Shown one piece after another: positions 32,824 to 41,270 of a stretch of 64,000 bases of DNA. Each line of letters starts with the position of its first letter. The stretch's first letter is position 1. Position numbers and translations under genes: made by a program. This DNA comes from Brevibacillus fluminis (lineage in GTDB: Bacteria; Bacillota; Bacilli; Brevibacillales; Brevibacillaceae), in the NCBI RefSeq assembly GCF_003710825.1, contig NZ_RHHQ01000008.1:1-64000 (forward strand), given 5' to 3'. Below the pieces are notes generated by a model, which saw only the letters and a list, made by a program, of their open reading frames with translations, was not told the DNA's origin and made no database searches.

Positions 32824-34776
32824 TCAGAGATTCGCGGCTAACGTAAATCCTTCCAAGATCGCATCTTCAGCTGTACGTGCTGATAAACAATCGCCAATGC
32901 GATGCAAGTTGGGAAAATGATTCTTCAGTTGGTCATAGAGATCCGTATTTTGGATGTGTCCTGTAGCCAAAATGACGTGATCAATGTCCGCTTTGGTAAC
33001 CAGCTGACCGGTATAAATATTCTCAAATGTAACGGATGAAGGCTCAATTTTGTGCAGTTGATAATGCGGGACCATTTTCACATGCTTTCCATGCAATCGT
33101 GCAAGCATCGCGTCCCTTACATACTGTTGGAGAGAGTATCCCACGCCATAACACGACGTAAACAATTCCACATCGCGTCCCGATTCGGCCAAATACAACG
33201 CGGTTCCGACTCCCGGCATGTCTCCTTTCCAATCGGCCACGACAACGTTTTGTCCCACTGCCTTCTTGCGATTCAGCACATCCCAGGCCGTCAGCACATG
33301 GGGAAGCTCGATCCCCTCAATATCAGGAAAATAAGGAGTTGCCCCCGTTGCAAGGATCACCTCGTCCGGATTCATGGAAAGAATCAGTTCTTTGTCGGCG
33401 GTGGTATTCATTCTAATGTCAACGCGAAATTGCGTCAATTCTCGCCGTAAATTAGAAACGAGCTCTCCAAATTCCTCGCGTGTCGGGATGCTTCGCGCTA
33501 GCTTAACTTGACCACCCAATTCATCCGTTTTTTCTAGTAACGTTACCTTGTGTCCTCTTTCAGCGGCTACCACGGCAGCTTTCATACCAGCAGGCCCTCC
33601 GCCCACAATCACAATTTTTTTCACGTGATTTGTTTTACGCATCGCCGCATACTCCCTTTCCCTTCCCGTTATCGGATTCTGTATACAACTAATGGGTAAA
33701 TCCTGTTGGAAATGTCCAATGCAGGCCTGATTGCAGCCGATACAGTAACGAATCCGGTCAAGTTCCTCCTGCATCGCTTTATTGGGCATATGTGGGTCAA
33801 CGATCAACGCTCGCGTCATTCCGACCATATCCACAGCTCCGCTTGCCAACACCTTTTCTGCCATAACCGGATCATTAATGCGGCCGTTGGCCATAACCGT
33901 GATCGATACCGCTTCTTTTACCTTGGCGGCATAGGCGACAAAATGTCCAGGAGGATAGGGCGAAGGTGCTGCAATGAAGGATGAACTCATCAAAGTAGCC
34001 GAACTGCCACCCGTCAGATTGAAAAAATCCAGACCACCGACCTGCTGATCCAAATATTTCAGATTGTCCAACACCTCTTCAAACGTCGCTCCTTTTTTCT
34101 CAAAGTCGTCCACACTTGCTCGCAAACCGACGGTAAAGCTGCTTCCAACCTTTTCACGAATACGGTAAATGATTTCCTGTAGAAATCGCAGGCGATTCTC
34201 GAAGCTGCCGCCATATTCATCCTTGCGCAGATTGGTTCGCGGCGACCAAAATTGGCTGATCAAATATCCGTGGGACGCAACGATTTCAACACCGTCCAGC
34301 CCTCCTTTTTGTACTCGCTCGGCTGTTTCTGCATACCCCTTTATAATATCGATGATCTCTTCTCTTTCTAATTCTTTCGGGATTAACCGGAAACGATCCG
34401 TCGGGACTGCCGAACAGGAAACCGCCAAGGACCCGCCGGAAGGATACACTTCCCGTCCAGGATGAAAAAGCTGGACGAACATTTTAGTTCCATGTGGATG
34501 AACCGTTTCGGCAAGCTTTTCATAGTGAGGAATAATGCCATCCTGAAAGGCCTTAATCGTATGGGACGTAAAAAATGCCGTCGGATGTACCGCATTGGCT
34601 TCAAGCGTAATCAGCCCTACCCCGCCTTTCGCGCGTTCCCGATGATAAAAAATCAATTCCTCCGTCGGCAACCCATCCTTCACAAAGTTGGTCATATGTC
34701 CCGTACTTACAATCCGATTTTTCACCCAAGTGGAACCGATCTGTTTCGGGGAAAACAAATACTTGAAATCGGACAT
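32824..34776 (-). CDS. NADH:flavin oxidoreductase / TMADH-DgcA-like iron-sulfur flavoprotein
   Basis: 650 residues. Old-yellow-enzyme TIM barrel with FMN (about 1-370), a 4Fe-4S ligand set Cys345, Cys348, Cys352, Cys364, then a nucleotide/FAD-binding domain (VGGGPAG near 391-397). This is the architecture of trimethylamine dehydrogenase, dimethylglycine demethylase DgcA and 2,4-dienoyl-CoA reductase. The Cys that binds FMN covalently in TMADH (about 30) is Asn here. With EtfAB and an ETF:quinone reductase in the same operon, an amine-demethylating or related dehydrogenase passing electrons to ETF is the best guess. The CCG-protein stop codon ends 2 bp before ATG 34776. Confidence 0.85.
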   Translation of the reverse strand: MSDFKYLFSPKQIGSTWVKNRIVSTGHMTNFVKDGLPTEELIFYHRERAKGGVGLITLEANAVHPTAFFTSHTIKAFQDGIIPHYEKLAETVHPHGTKMFVQLFHPGREVYPSGGSLAVSCSAVPTDRFRLIPKELEREEIIDIIKGYAETAERVQKGGLDGVEIVASHGYLISQFWSPRTNLRKDEYGGSFENRLRFLQEIIYRIREKVGSSFTVGLRASVDDFEKKGATFEEVLDNLKYLDQQVGGLDFFNLTGGSSATLMSSSFIAAPSPYPPGHFVAYAAKVKEAVSITVMANGRINDPVMAEKVLASGAVDMVGMTRALIVDPHMPNKAMQEELDRIRYCIGCNQACIGHFQQDLPISCIQNPITGREREYAAMRKTNHVKKIVIVGGGPAGMKAAVVAAERGHKVTLLEKTDELGGQVKLARSIPTREEFGELVSNLRRELTQFRVDIRMNTTADKELILSMNPDEVILATGATPYFPDIEGIELPHVLTAWDVLNRKKAVGQNVVVADWKGDMPGVGTALYLAESGRDVELFTSCYGVGYSLQQYVRDAMLARLHGKHVKMVPHYQLHKIEPSSVTFENIYTGQLVTKADIDHVILATGHIQNTDLYDQLKNHFPNLHRIGDCLSARTAEDAILEGFTLAANL

Positions 34777-34778
34777 TC

Positions 34779-35519
34779 TTATTCGCCCCCTTCCACCCAT
34801 TCATTGACGAGCTCCGCAATGTCTTTTGGCACCATCGTGCTTCCAGTTGTTTGCCGCAGGGAGCCAATCGCTTCCTCCATCATCAACAGACAGAATGGGC
34901 AAGCCGTTGATGTCATCGATGCTCCCGTTTTCATCGCTTCTTCCGCACGCATGGAATTGATCTTTTCACCGCGCTTCACCGTTTCAAACATCATCCCCCC
35001 ACCTGCTCCGCAACAAAAGGATTGTTCTTTGTTCCGCTCCATTTCTTCAATCGTATAGCCGAGAATTTGCAAAATATCACGCGGCTCCTCATAGATCCCG
35101 TTTTGCCTGCCCAGATAGCATGGATCATGATACGTGATGACTTCATGCTTCTCACGGGGCGGAACCGTAAGCCTCCCCTGCTTGATCAGGTTATAAATAA
35201 AGGAAGTATAATGCGTGACCTCGAAATCCCCACCCAATGCGGGATACTCATTCTTGAACATGTTAAAGCAATGCGGGCAAGTGGTTACGATCGATCGGAC
35301 CTGATGCTCCTTTAACACTTGAATGTTATGACTCGCCAATTCCTGAAAGAGGGCCTCATCCCCCATCCGTCTCGCCAGATCGCCTGTACAACGTTCCTTT
35401 TTCCCCAGAATAGCGAACTCTACCTTCGCCTTTTTCATAATATCCGCAAAAGCTCTCGCTATGCTTTTCAAGCGTGGATCATAGGAAGCGGCGCAACCAA
35501 CCCAGAATAACACTTCCAT
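34779..35519 (-). CDS. CCG-domain iron-sulfur protein (HdrB/DgcB C-terminal-like)
   Basis: 246 residues with two cysteine-rich CCG domains: first VGC...RCTGD...CPHCF, second DPCYLG...FCCGAGGGM...CPFC. These bind a non-cubane or 4Fe-4S cluster in heterodisulfide reductases, glycolate oxidase and ETF:quinone oxidoreductases. In DgcB/EMO-type proteins this part is fused to the membrane 4Fe-4S half; here it is a separate gene directly after it (3-bp gap). It probably receives electrons from ETF. Confidence 0.85.
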   Translation of the reverse strand: MEVLFWVGCAASYDPRLKSIARAFADIMKKAKVEFAILGKKERCTGDLARRMGDEALFQELASHNIQVLKEHQVRSIVTTCPHCFNMFKNEYPALGGDFEVTHYTSFIYNLIKQGRLTVPPREKHEVITYHDPCYLGRQNGIYEEPRDILQILGYTIEEMERNKEQSFCCGAGGGMMFETVKRGEKINSMRAEEAMKTGASMTSTACPFCLLMMEEAIGSLRQTTGSTMVPKDIAELVNEWVEGGE

Positions 35520-35522
35520 TTG

Positions 35523-36797
35523 TCATGCCCCCTTTTTATCATCGTTTCCCTTGTCGTTCTCAAGCAACGGGATATCCAGCCCTCTACTCCATTGGTCACG
35601 CTCCGACCACGCCTTGCCCCAGACATTGTATTGCTCATCCAATTTCATCAGCGCATGTTCCGCTTCTTGCTCGATGATCCGCTCCTGAATCAATCCTCTT
35701 CGCATCGAGAGAATCAGATCAATATGGTTAATCGAGACGGGACAAGCTTCTACGCAGGCACCGCATGTGGTGCAGGATTGCAGTTCCTCCGGTGTGATAA
35801 ATGAAGTAATTTTCCGATCGGGCACCATATAATCGCGAATTTTCGTGACGATCGAACGAGGTGCAAGTGGCTTGCCGCTCAGATTAGCCGGACATAAGCT
35901 GTCACACCGGCCGCACTCTGTGCAAGCGTCCGTACTTAGCAACTGCCAGCTGGTAAAATCGGAAATGTGCTTCACACCTTGCACTCCCGCGACCGTAAAG
36001 CGCTTCTCTTCCGTCAGTTCTTCTAGATTGTAAGGCAAGGAGATTTTCCCTGTACGCTTCACCGGTTGAAACAATAGATTGATAGGTGCCAGCAGCATGT
36101 GAAACAATTTGGTATAAGGGATAACAGCGATGAGACCAAAAGCGAGGATGGCGTGGCTGATCCACCATACGGGATACCACGCCACACCAAAAGCCGGCAC
36201 TCCCTGCAACAGCTTAGATACCCCATAGCCAACGATGGACCAGTGACCATAAGAGATCCCGGTCTCGGCAATGCGGATTCCTTCTAAAAGATAGCCGCCG
36301 ATTCCGATGGCTGCGAACAACCACAAAAACAGTTGATCCGCCCATCCATGCTTCAGCCGGTTCCTCGTCCGTCTTGCTCTGACAATCATCGCAATGAAGA
36401 GTCCAATCAAAAACAGGACGCCGAAAACATCTAGCACTGCTTCATAAACCAGATAAAAAGAACCCTGAAGAATGGGAATACCCAGATCGTAATCGACGAC
36501 AACCAAACAAGTTCCAATGAACAGGATTACGAAGCCGTAGCTGGTGAAGCGATGCATAAAGCCGTACAGTCGATCTCTTTTTATTTTTTGCTGCTTAATC
36601 GCCATATCGACAAAATAGGAAGCGTTGGCTTTTACATCTGCCCATTGAATGTTCACCTTTCTGCCGCTGCGCCATAAGCGAAAGCGGCGGTAAAATCCAT
36701 ACAGAAACACAAGCAGCGCGATGGTTGCCAGCACATACATGAGCAAGGAATAGGCAAAAGGAATCGCCCAAAACGTGTCTCTTCTGATTTCGATCAT
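35523..36797 (-). CDS. membrane-bound 4Fe-4S/cytochrome b-type subunit of an ETF:menaquinone oxidoreductase
   Basis: 424 residues. About five membrane helices (about 14-36, 70-92, 105-128, 150-168, 210-235) in a nitrate-reductase gamma-like arrangement with haem-ligand histidines, then two 4Fe-4S sets, CTECGRCDSLCP and CTTCGACVEACP. This is the N-terminal half of EMO/DgcB-type proteins. With the CCG protein it should pass electrons from EtfAB to menaquinone. It starts 4 bp after etfB. Confidence 0.85.
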   Translation of the reverse strand: MIEIRRDTFWAIPFAYSLLMYVLATIALLVFLYGFYRRFRLWRSGRKVNIQWADVKANASYFVDMAIKQQKIKRDRLYGFMHRFTSYGFVILFIGTCLVVVDYDLGIPILQGSFYLVYEAVLDVFGVLFLIGLFIAMIVRARRTRNRLKHGWADQLFLWLFAAIGIGGYLLEGIRIAETGISYGHWSIVGYGVSKLLQGVPAFGVAWYPVWWISHAILAFGLIAVIPYTKLFHMLLAPINLLFQPVKRTGKISLPYNLEELTEEKRFTVAGVQGVKHISDFTSWQLLSTDACTECGRCDSLCPANLSGKPLAPRSIVTKIRDYMVPDRKITSFITPEELQSCTTCGACVEACPVSINHIDLILSMRRGLIQERIIEQEAEHALMKLDEQYNVWGKAWSERDQWSRGLDIPLLENDKGNDDKKGA

Positions 36798-36801
36798 GCT
36801 A

Positions 36802-37638
36802 TCACTCCTTCAGCCAGCTTTGGATTTTCTCTTTGACATAATGCGCATACTCGGGCGATGAAGTGCTTTTTTTCTTGTCTGCCCCATCTTTTTTATCGTG
36901 GCTGATTCCGCTCACAGCAAGAATCCGGTGTTGGGCGAGCGGAGCTCGGGACACATCTAGCGAATGAATGACAGGCTGCGGCGCCGTCAGCTTCACTCGC
37001 TCATAGGGAGGAGGGGCCGCTGAAGCAGCTATTACCTTATGCGAAAGCACGGCTTTTTTTCCCTTTACTAGATGACGAGGGATGTACCGAAGCGGTGTGA
37101 TTGAAGGAACAACACCAATCAGTGCAGGGAGAGTAACCTCGAAGCTGCGTACCATCCCCCTGCCTTCCTTGCGCTGGCATACCCAATTGCCTCCCTCCTT
37201 TTGCTCCATTTGATGAACATGTGTAAGGCAAGAAATCTGCAGCCGTTCCGCTACGGCAATGGGTGTAATCCCCGTTCGGTAATCTCCGCTTTCGGAACCG
37301 CTGATAAGGAGATCATACGGAAGCTTTTTGATCTCCTCTGCCAGATGTGATGCGACCGCGAAAGAATCTTCAATATCCTGATCGGTTTCGATCAAGATCA
37401 TCTGATCGATCGGATATTTCTCTAACCGTTCCACTGGAACCGTCTGGCCCTTCTCAATCACCATCAAGACTGTAATGTGCGCGCTGTTATTGCTTTTGTA
37501 ATCGCAGGCCCACTGCAGCGCATGCAAGTCTGCTTTATTGATCGCAAGCGTCTCACAGTCAAATCCGTTTTTGAAATAATTCCATTGGATGGACGATGGA
37601 TCATACAACCATTTGACTAGCACATGGATCGTAAGCAC
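36802..37638 (-). CDS. etfB: electron transfer flavoprotein beta subunit
   Basis: 278 residues, slightly longer than typical EtfB (about 255). Recognisable by the VKWLYDP N-terminus, NKADLHALQWA, LLISGSESGDYRTG and ALIGVVPSITPLRYIP. It binds AMP and forms a heterodimer with EtfA, taking electrons from a dehydrogenase. It follows etfA by 6 bp. The C-terminal tail (about 240-278) is Lys/Ser-rich and unusual. Confidence 0.9.
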   Translation of the reverse strand: MLTIHVLVKWLYDPSSIQWNYFKNGFDCETLAINKADLHALQWACDYKSNNSAHITVLMVIEKGQTVPVERLEKYPIDQMILIETDQDIEDSFAVASHLAEEIKKLPYDLLISGSESGDYRTGITPIAVAERLQISCLTHVHQMEQKEGGNWVCQRKEGRGMVRSFEVTLPALIGVVPSITPLRYIPRHLVKGKKAVLSHKVIAASAAPPPYERVKLTAPQPVIHSLDVSRAPLAQHRILAVSGISHDKKDGADKKKSTSSPEYAHYVKEKIQSWLKE

Positions 37639-37644
37639 CCTGTT

Positions 37645-38649
37645 TCACTCTCCTTCCTTACGCTCAAGCGCGTTTACCAATAGCCTCACCGCATCCTTGC
37701 AATCGCCAATGATGCCGAGGTCGCAACGGCTAAAGATCGGGGCTGCCGAATCGTGATTAATCGCAATCACATGCTTCACGCCTGCAATCCCCGCCAAATG
37801 TTGGCTTGAACCTGAAATCCCGATGGCGATGTAGATGTCGGCTTCGATCGCTTGACCGCTCGACCCGATTCGCTTCTCTCGGGGGATGAGGCCAAGCTCA
37901 TCCGCTACTTTGCTCCCACCTATGGGGGCATTGAGCAGGTCCGCCAACCGGGAGATCGCTTCGAAGGTAGGGGGGCCACTGCCTTGAACCCCTCGACCGA
38001 TCCCGATCACACAGCGGGCTTCCGTCAGCTTTACATCGTTTGCATGTAAAGTGAATTCACCCAAATAAGCAATGGCACGCCTGCGTCCGGCCGATAAAAA
38101 CGGAACCTGTTCGACCTTTCTGGCTGCCTCCTTCCTTTCTTCTCCGTATAAAACCTCGGGAAGCATTGTAATGAATTTGTGCTGTGCTCCGCGGAAATCG
38201 AGCCACTCATGCGCCTTATCCTGAAAAACACTCCTTTTTACCAACCACCCATCGTCCGTTTTTCCGTTTTTCATCTCCAAAACGTTCGTAATAATGCTGG
38301 CATCTGGCATCCGCATCGATAAACGAACAGCAATTTCCTGATAGAAGGGAGTGGAAACGAATAAATAGGTGCCTTTCGCTATATGGAGCCGTTGCAGGAC
38401 TTCTTCCGCTAGTTCAAGCTGGATGTCCGCAAGCTGCCAATCATCCGCCTCAACCTGTACATGATGCACCTCATCAAATGGAAGCTCGTGCAAGTCTTTT
38501 TCACTTACTCCCGCATGTATCACCACAGCCACCAGCGAACCGATCTTTTCAGGGTGACACAGTTTCTTTGCTGTTTTGTAAAGCCCCCATGCGTACTTAT
38601 GTAAACGCAATCCATTTTGGGAAGGTATAAAACAGACAATGTTTTGCAT
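37645..38649 (-). CDS. etfA: electron transfer flavoprotein alpha subunit
   Basis: 334 residues. The C-terminal FAD domain carries the EtfA signature from GRGVQG to KVADELG (about 200-245) and SGSSQHLAGI, and ends with IIGDCKDAVRLLV. First gene of the five-enzyme operon. ATG 38649 follows GAGAGGTG. A -24/-12 promoter lies just upstream, placing the start site about 17 nt before the ATG. Confidence 0.92.
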   Translation of the reverse strand: MQNIVCFIPSQNGLRLHKYAWGLYKTAKKLCHPEKIGSLVAVVIHAGVSEKDLHELPFDEVHHVQVEADDWQLADIQLELAEEVLQRLHIAKGTYLFVSTPFYQEIAVRLSMRMPDASIITNVLEMKNGKTDDGWLVKRSVFQDKAHEWLDFRGAQHKFITMLPEVLYGEERKEAARKVEQVPFLSAGRRRAIAYLGEFTLHANDVKLTEARCVIGIGRGVQGSGPPTFEAISRLADLLNAPIGGSKVADELGLIPREKRIGSSGQAIEADIYIAIGISGSSQHLAGIAGVKHVIAINHDSAAPIFSRCDLGIIGDCKDAVRLLVNALERKEGE

Positions 38650-38676
38650 TTTTGGCTCACCTCTCTTTTTTCTTTT

Positions 38677-38693
38677 TGCAATATTCTCGCCAA
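38677..38693 (-). promoter_or_regulatory. sigma-54 promoter of the etfA operon
   Basis: Minus strand TTGGCGAGAATATTGCA: GG (-24) and GC (-12) exactly 10 bp apart, in TTGGC...TTGCA context. Confidence 0.8.
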
Positions 38694-38732
38694 TCAAAAA
38701 CCGATGACATTCCGCATAACTCCCTGCGATCC

Positions 38733-38748
38733 GAACACATTTTGCATC
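38733..38748 (+). promoter_or_regulatory. candidate enhancer site 1 (GAAC-N7-GCATC)
   Basis: GAACACATTTTGCATC, identical over 16 bp to the site at 42816. About 75 bp upstream of the etfA start site, a usual distance for an enhancer-binding protein. Confidence 0.65.
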
Positions 38749-38785
38749 AAAAATGGCTTCTTATCGTCACAACAACAAAAAAACC

Positions 38786-38801
38786 GAACCTTTTTTGCAT
38801 C
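38786..38801 (+). promoter_or_regulatory. candidate enhancer site 2 (GAAC-N7-GCATC)
   Basis: GAACCTTTTTTGCATC. Faces site 3 in inverted orientation across 5 bp, forming one large palindrome between the divergent promoters. Confidence 0.6.
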
Positions 38802-38806
38802 ATTCC

Positions 38807-38822
38807 GATGCATTTCAGGTTC
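38807..38822 (-). promoter_or_regulatory. candidate enhancer site 3 (GAAC-N7-GCATC, inverted)
   Basis: Minus strand GAACCTGAAATGCATC. With site 2 it can also fold as a hairpin followed by T-rich sequence on the minus strand, so a terminator role is an alternative reading. Confidence 0.55.
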
Positions 38823-38922
38823 GATTTGAGAGAGAAGTGGAAATCCTCTGCGTAAAACCGTCCGATTCCGTTCCAAATTCACGAAAAAGGTGTGCTGTGA
38901 AAGCTTTTTTCCACCTGCTGGC

Positions 38923-38938
38923 TGGTATAAATATTGCG
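38923..38938 (+). promoter_or_regulatory. sigma-54 promoter of the cupin gene
   Basis: TGGTATAAATATTGCG: GG 38924-38925 and GC 38936-38937, 10 bp apart. About 47 bp before the cupin ATG. Confidence 0.7.
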
Positions 38939-38984
38939 AAACAATCTCGTGTAACCCAACTCATCATTAAATGGAGGAATTTTC

Positions 38985-39338
38985 ATGGAAAAACTAGTGG
39001 CTTTGCTAAAAGGAAACGAAACTACGTTTGAGGACGTTCCAGGCGCACATGGTGATGTAGCAATTTTTTCGAGAAATCTTACCGGATTATCCTCTACCAT
39101 CGGCGCCGGTTTTAAGCATCTAAAGAAAGCAACCATCGATTGGCAATTGCGATATGACGAAGTTGTTTATGTGGTTTCCGGCAACATGTTTATCATGGAA
39201 GATGGTAATAAAATAGAAGCAAAGGAAGGTGACCTGTACTTTCTAAAAAAAGGCGCATGCGTGACCTATGGTACCGATACTGAAGTGAAATTTTTCTATT
39301 CGTTATATCCGATCAATTGGCGAGAAGGCAAAGAATAG
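38985..39338 (+). CDS. EutQ-like cupin protein
   Basis: 117 residues, a single cupin barrel with YDEVVYVVSGNMFIMEDG and KEGDLYFLKKGACVTYG, as in EutQ-like cupins. It lacks the usual His pair of metal cupins, so it may bind a ligand rather than a metal. ATG 38985 follows TGGAGG. It is divergent from etfA with its own -24/-12 promoter and shared upstream sites, so it should be induced together with the oxidative pathway. Role unknown. Confidence 0.75.
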   Translation: MEKLVALLKGNETTFEDVPGAHGDVAIFSRNLTGLSSTIGAGFKHLKKATIDWQLRYDEVVYVVSGNMFIMEDGNKIEAKEGDLYFLKKGACVTYGTDTEVKFFYSLYPINWREGKE

Positions 39339-39355
39339 GATGAGAGTGCTTACGC

Positions 39356-39398
39356 AACCCGACGATTGGACACTCCTGTCCTTTATTCGGGTTTTTTT
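39356..39398 (+). terminator. intrinsic terminator of the cupin gene
   Basis: AACCCGA/TCGGGTT outer and GGACA/TGTCC inner stems, then seven T. Confidence 0.8.
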
Positions 39399-39401
39399 GC
39401 G

Positions 39402-39436
39402 AAAAGAAAATGACCCCGGATCCATACCGGAGTCAT
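39402..39436 (-). terminator. intrinsic terminator of the permease/aldehyde dehydrogenase operon
   Basis: Minus strand ATGACTCCGG pairs with CCGGGGTCAT (one wobble), then TTTCTTTT. It lies 12 bp past the dehydrogenase stop. Confidence 0.75.
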
Positions 39437-39447
39437 CCCTTATACGA

Positions 39448-40914
39448 CTACTTTTTTCGCTTGGTTTTCGTCGGATCGAATGTAATTTGCTTTACCTCAG
39501 TCAAATGTTGGAATACCCATGTGCTGAGAATTCGCCCGTTTCCGCTATTTTTCATCCCGCCAAACGGCGCCAGGAAGTCCCAGTAATTTGTGCTTTCATT
39601 GATATGCACCGTTCCATGCTGCAGGCGGTCCGCCATATACCAGGCATCTTCTAGGCTCGATGTAAACACGGACGAGGTCAGACCGTATTGCGTATCATTC
39701 GCGATCTCAACGGCTTCTTCCCTGGTCGAGAATCGAATGATCGGCGCTACCGGCCCGAATGTTTCCTCCTTGCCAATCTCCATTTCCTGCGTAACGTTTA
39801 CAAGAATGGTCGGTTCAAAGTAGAGCCCGTCGTGATTCCCGCCATAGATGATCTCCGCTCCCTTTGCTACCGCATCCTGAAGATGATAATTGGTTTTATC
39901 CACCACTGCCTGGCTCGACAACGGGCCCATATCGGTCGTTTCCTCAAGAGGATTGCCCAGTTGTACTTTCCGTGTTCGCTCCACCAAGAGCTCCACGAAT
40001 TCGTCATGAACGCTCTCATGCACCAAAATTCGCTCTGCTGCTGTACAAACCTGACCTGCGTTGTAAAAGCATCCCGTAATGGCCGCTTCTACTGCTTCTT
40101 CCAGATTGGCATCTTCCATTACGATCTGTGGGCCATTCCCACCCAATTCTAGCAGGGTTCGTTTTAATCCGGCCGTTTTGGCAATCTGCTTGCCGACAGC
40201 CGTACTTCCTGTAAATGTGATCGCCCCGACATCCGGATGCTCCACCAACTGATTCCCTACATCGCCTTTCCCGTGTACCAAATTAATCACGCCAGGAGGG
40301 AAGCCCGCTTCTTCAAAAAGCTGAACCAGCAGTTGGGTACTGAATGGACACGATTCCGACGGTTTGAACACCACCGTATTACCAACAGCCAACGCATACG
40401 GAATGATTTCGTTGGAAAGGGAGATCGGGAAATTCCACGGTGTAATGACTCCCACCACCCCGATCGGGGCGTGCGTCACATGGATCCGCTTGTTGTTCGT
40501 TCTTTCAAACGTGCTGGGCAGCGTGGTTCCACGGAACCGCTGCACTTCCCCAGCCGCATGCTCAAAGTTGGAGATGCCTAGCTCGTACACTTCCTCCCGG
40601 GCCTCGCGAATCGTTTTTCCCATTTCAAGCGTGATATAACGCGCCATCTCTTCGCCGTATTTTTTCCCGATTTCTTCCGCACGCTTCAACAGATCGATTC
40701 GATCCAGCAAAGACACGTCTGCCCATTTCTTTTGCGCTTCTTTTGCACTCTTGATCGCTCGGTTTACCTGTTCCAATGAGCTTGCACGAAAGGTTCCAAG
40801 CTGTTGCCCTGTAACGGGACTGATGCGCTCCATGAGCTCGCCTTCGCCTTCTACCCATTCCCCATTGATAAACGATTTTGCATGTAAAGTTGCTTGTGTA
40901 ATTGGTTGAGACAT
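39448..40914 (-). CDS. NAD(P)-dependent aldehyde dehydrogenase
   Basis: 488 residues, full length. Catalytic Glu in LLELGGNGPQIV (about 263) and catalytic Cys in GQVCTAAERILV (about 297), plus GVITPWNFPIS and the C-terminal ETFGPVAPI. It oxidises an aldehyde to the acid; the subgroup is not certain (vanillin/benzaldehyde/succinate-semialdehyde types look similar). ATG 40914 follows AGGGGG. Last gene of the NCS1 permease operon, so the aldehyde is probably a product of the imported compound. Confidence 0.9.
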   Translation of the reverse strand: MSQPITQATLHAKSFINGEWVEGEGELMERISPVTGQQLGTFRASSLEQVNRAIKSAKEAQKKWADVSLLDRIDLLKRAEEIGKKYGEEMARYITLEMGKTIREAREEVYELGISNFEHAAGEVQRFRGTTLPSTFERTNNKRIHVTHAPIGVVGVITPWNFPISLSNEIIPYALAVGNTVVFKPSESCPFSTQLLVQLFEEAGFPPGVINLVHGKGDVGNQLVEHPDVGAITFTGSTAVGKQIAKTAGLKRTLLELGGNGPQIVMEDANLEEAVEAAITGCFYNAGQVCTAAERILVHESVHDEFVELLVERTRKVQLGNPLEETTDMGPLSSQAVVDKTNYHLQDAVAKGAEIIYGGNHDGLYFEPTILVNVTQEMEIGKEETFGPVAPIIRFSTREEAVEIANDTQYGLTSSVFTSSLEDAWYMADRLQHGTVHINESTNYWDFLAPFGGMKNSGNGRILSTWVFQHLTEVKQITFDPTKTKRKK

Positions 40915-41010
40915 CACACTAACCCCCTTCAATTTTTCGAGATGGTGATGATTGTCCTTATAATAGACACCCCATATTGATAGGGCATGGCTATCCATTT
41001 ACGATAAACG

Positions 41011-41220
41011 TCATAACATCCAGGCAAGGATCAAAATTGCGGCGGGTATAACCAAACCAGCCACACTTAGCCAAAAATAATCGATGCTGCCAAGGGATTC
41101 CCCCTGGTTCGCTTCGTCTGTAAGATGAACGATTTTTTCTCGTAGCTCATCATGAAGATTGATTATTGGATGTAGCTCCGTTTGCGTTGCATTCGTTTGA
41201 ACCTCCCCATGCACATTCAT
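41011..41220 (-). CDS. 69-residue membrane protein in the permease operon
   Basis: A soluble N-terminal half (1-45, with an amphipathic HDELREKIVHL helix) and one C-terminal membrane span (about 48-69). ATG 41220 is preceded by AAGGGCGG. It lies between the NCS1 permease and the aldehyde dehydrogenase, 50 bp and about 97 bp away. I do not recognise the family. The position suggests an accessory subunit of the transporter. Confidence 0.65.
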   Translation of the reverse strand: MNVHGEVQTNATQTELHPIINLHDELREKIVHLTDEANQGESLGSIDYFWLSVAGLVIPAAILILAWML

Positions 41221-41270
41221 CCGGCCGCCGCCCTTCTTCTAAGTGGTAGATTTTTATGGTAAGTCTCTCG

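Noticed and set aside
38785..38823. Ordinary terminator between etfA and the cupin gene
   Set aside because: The palindrome does have T-rich sequence on its minus-strand side, but no gene ends there, and its two arms each match the GAAC-N7-GCATC element, so a binding-site reading is preferred.
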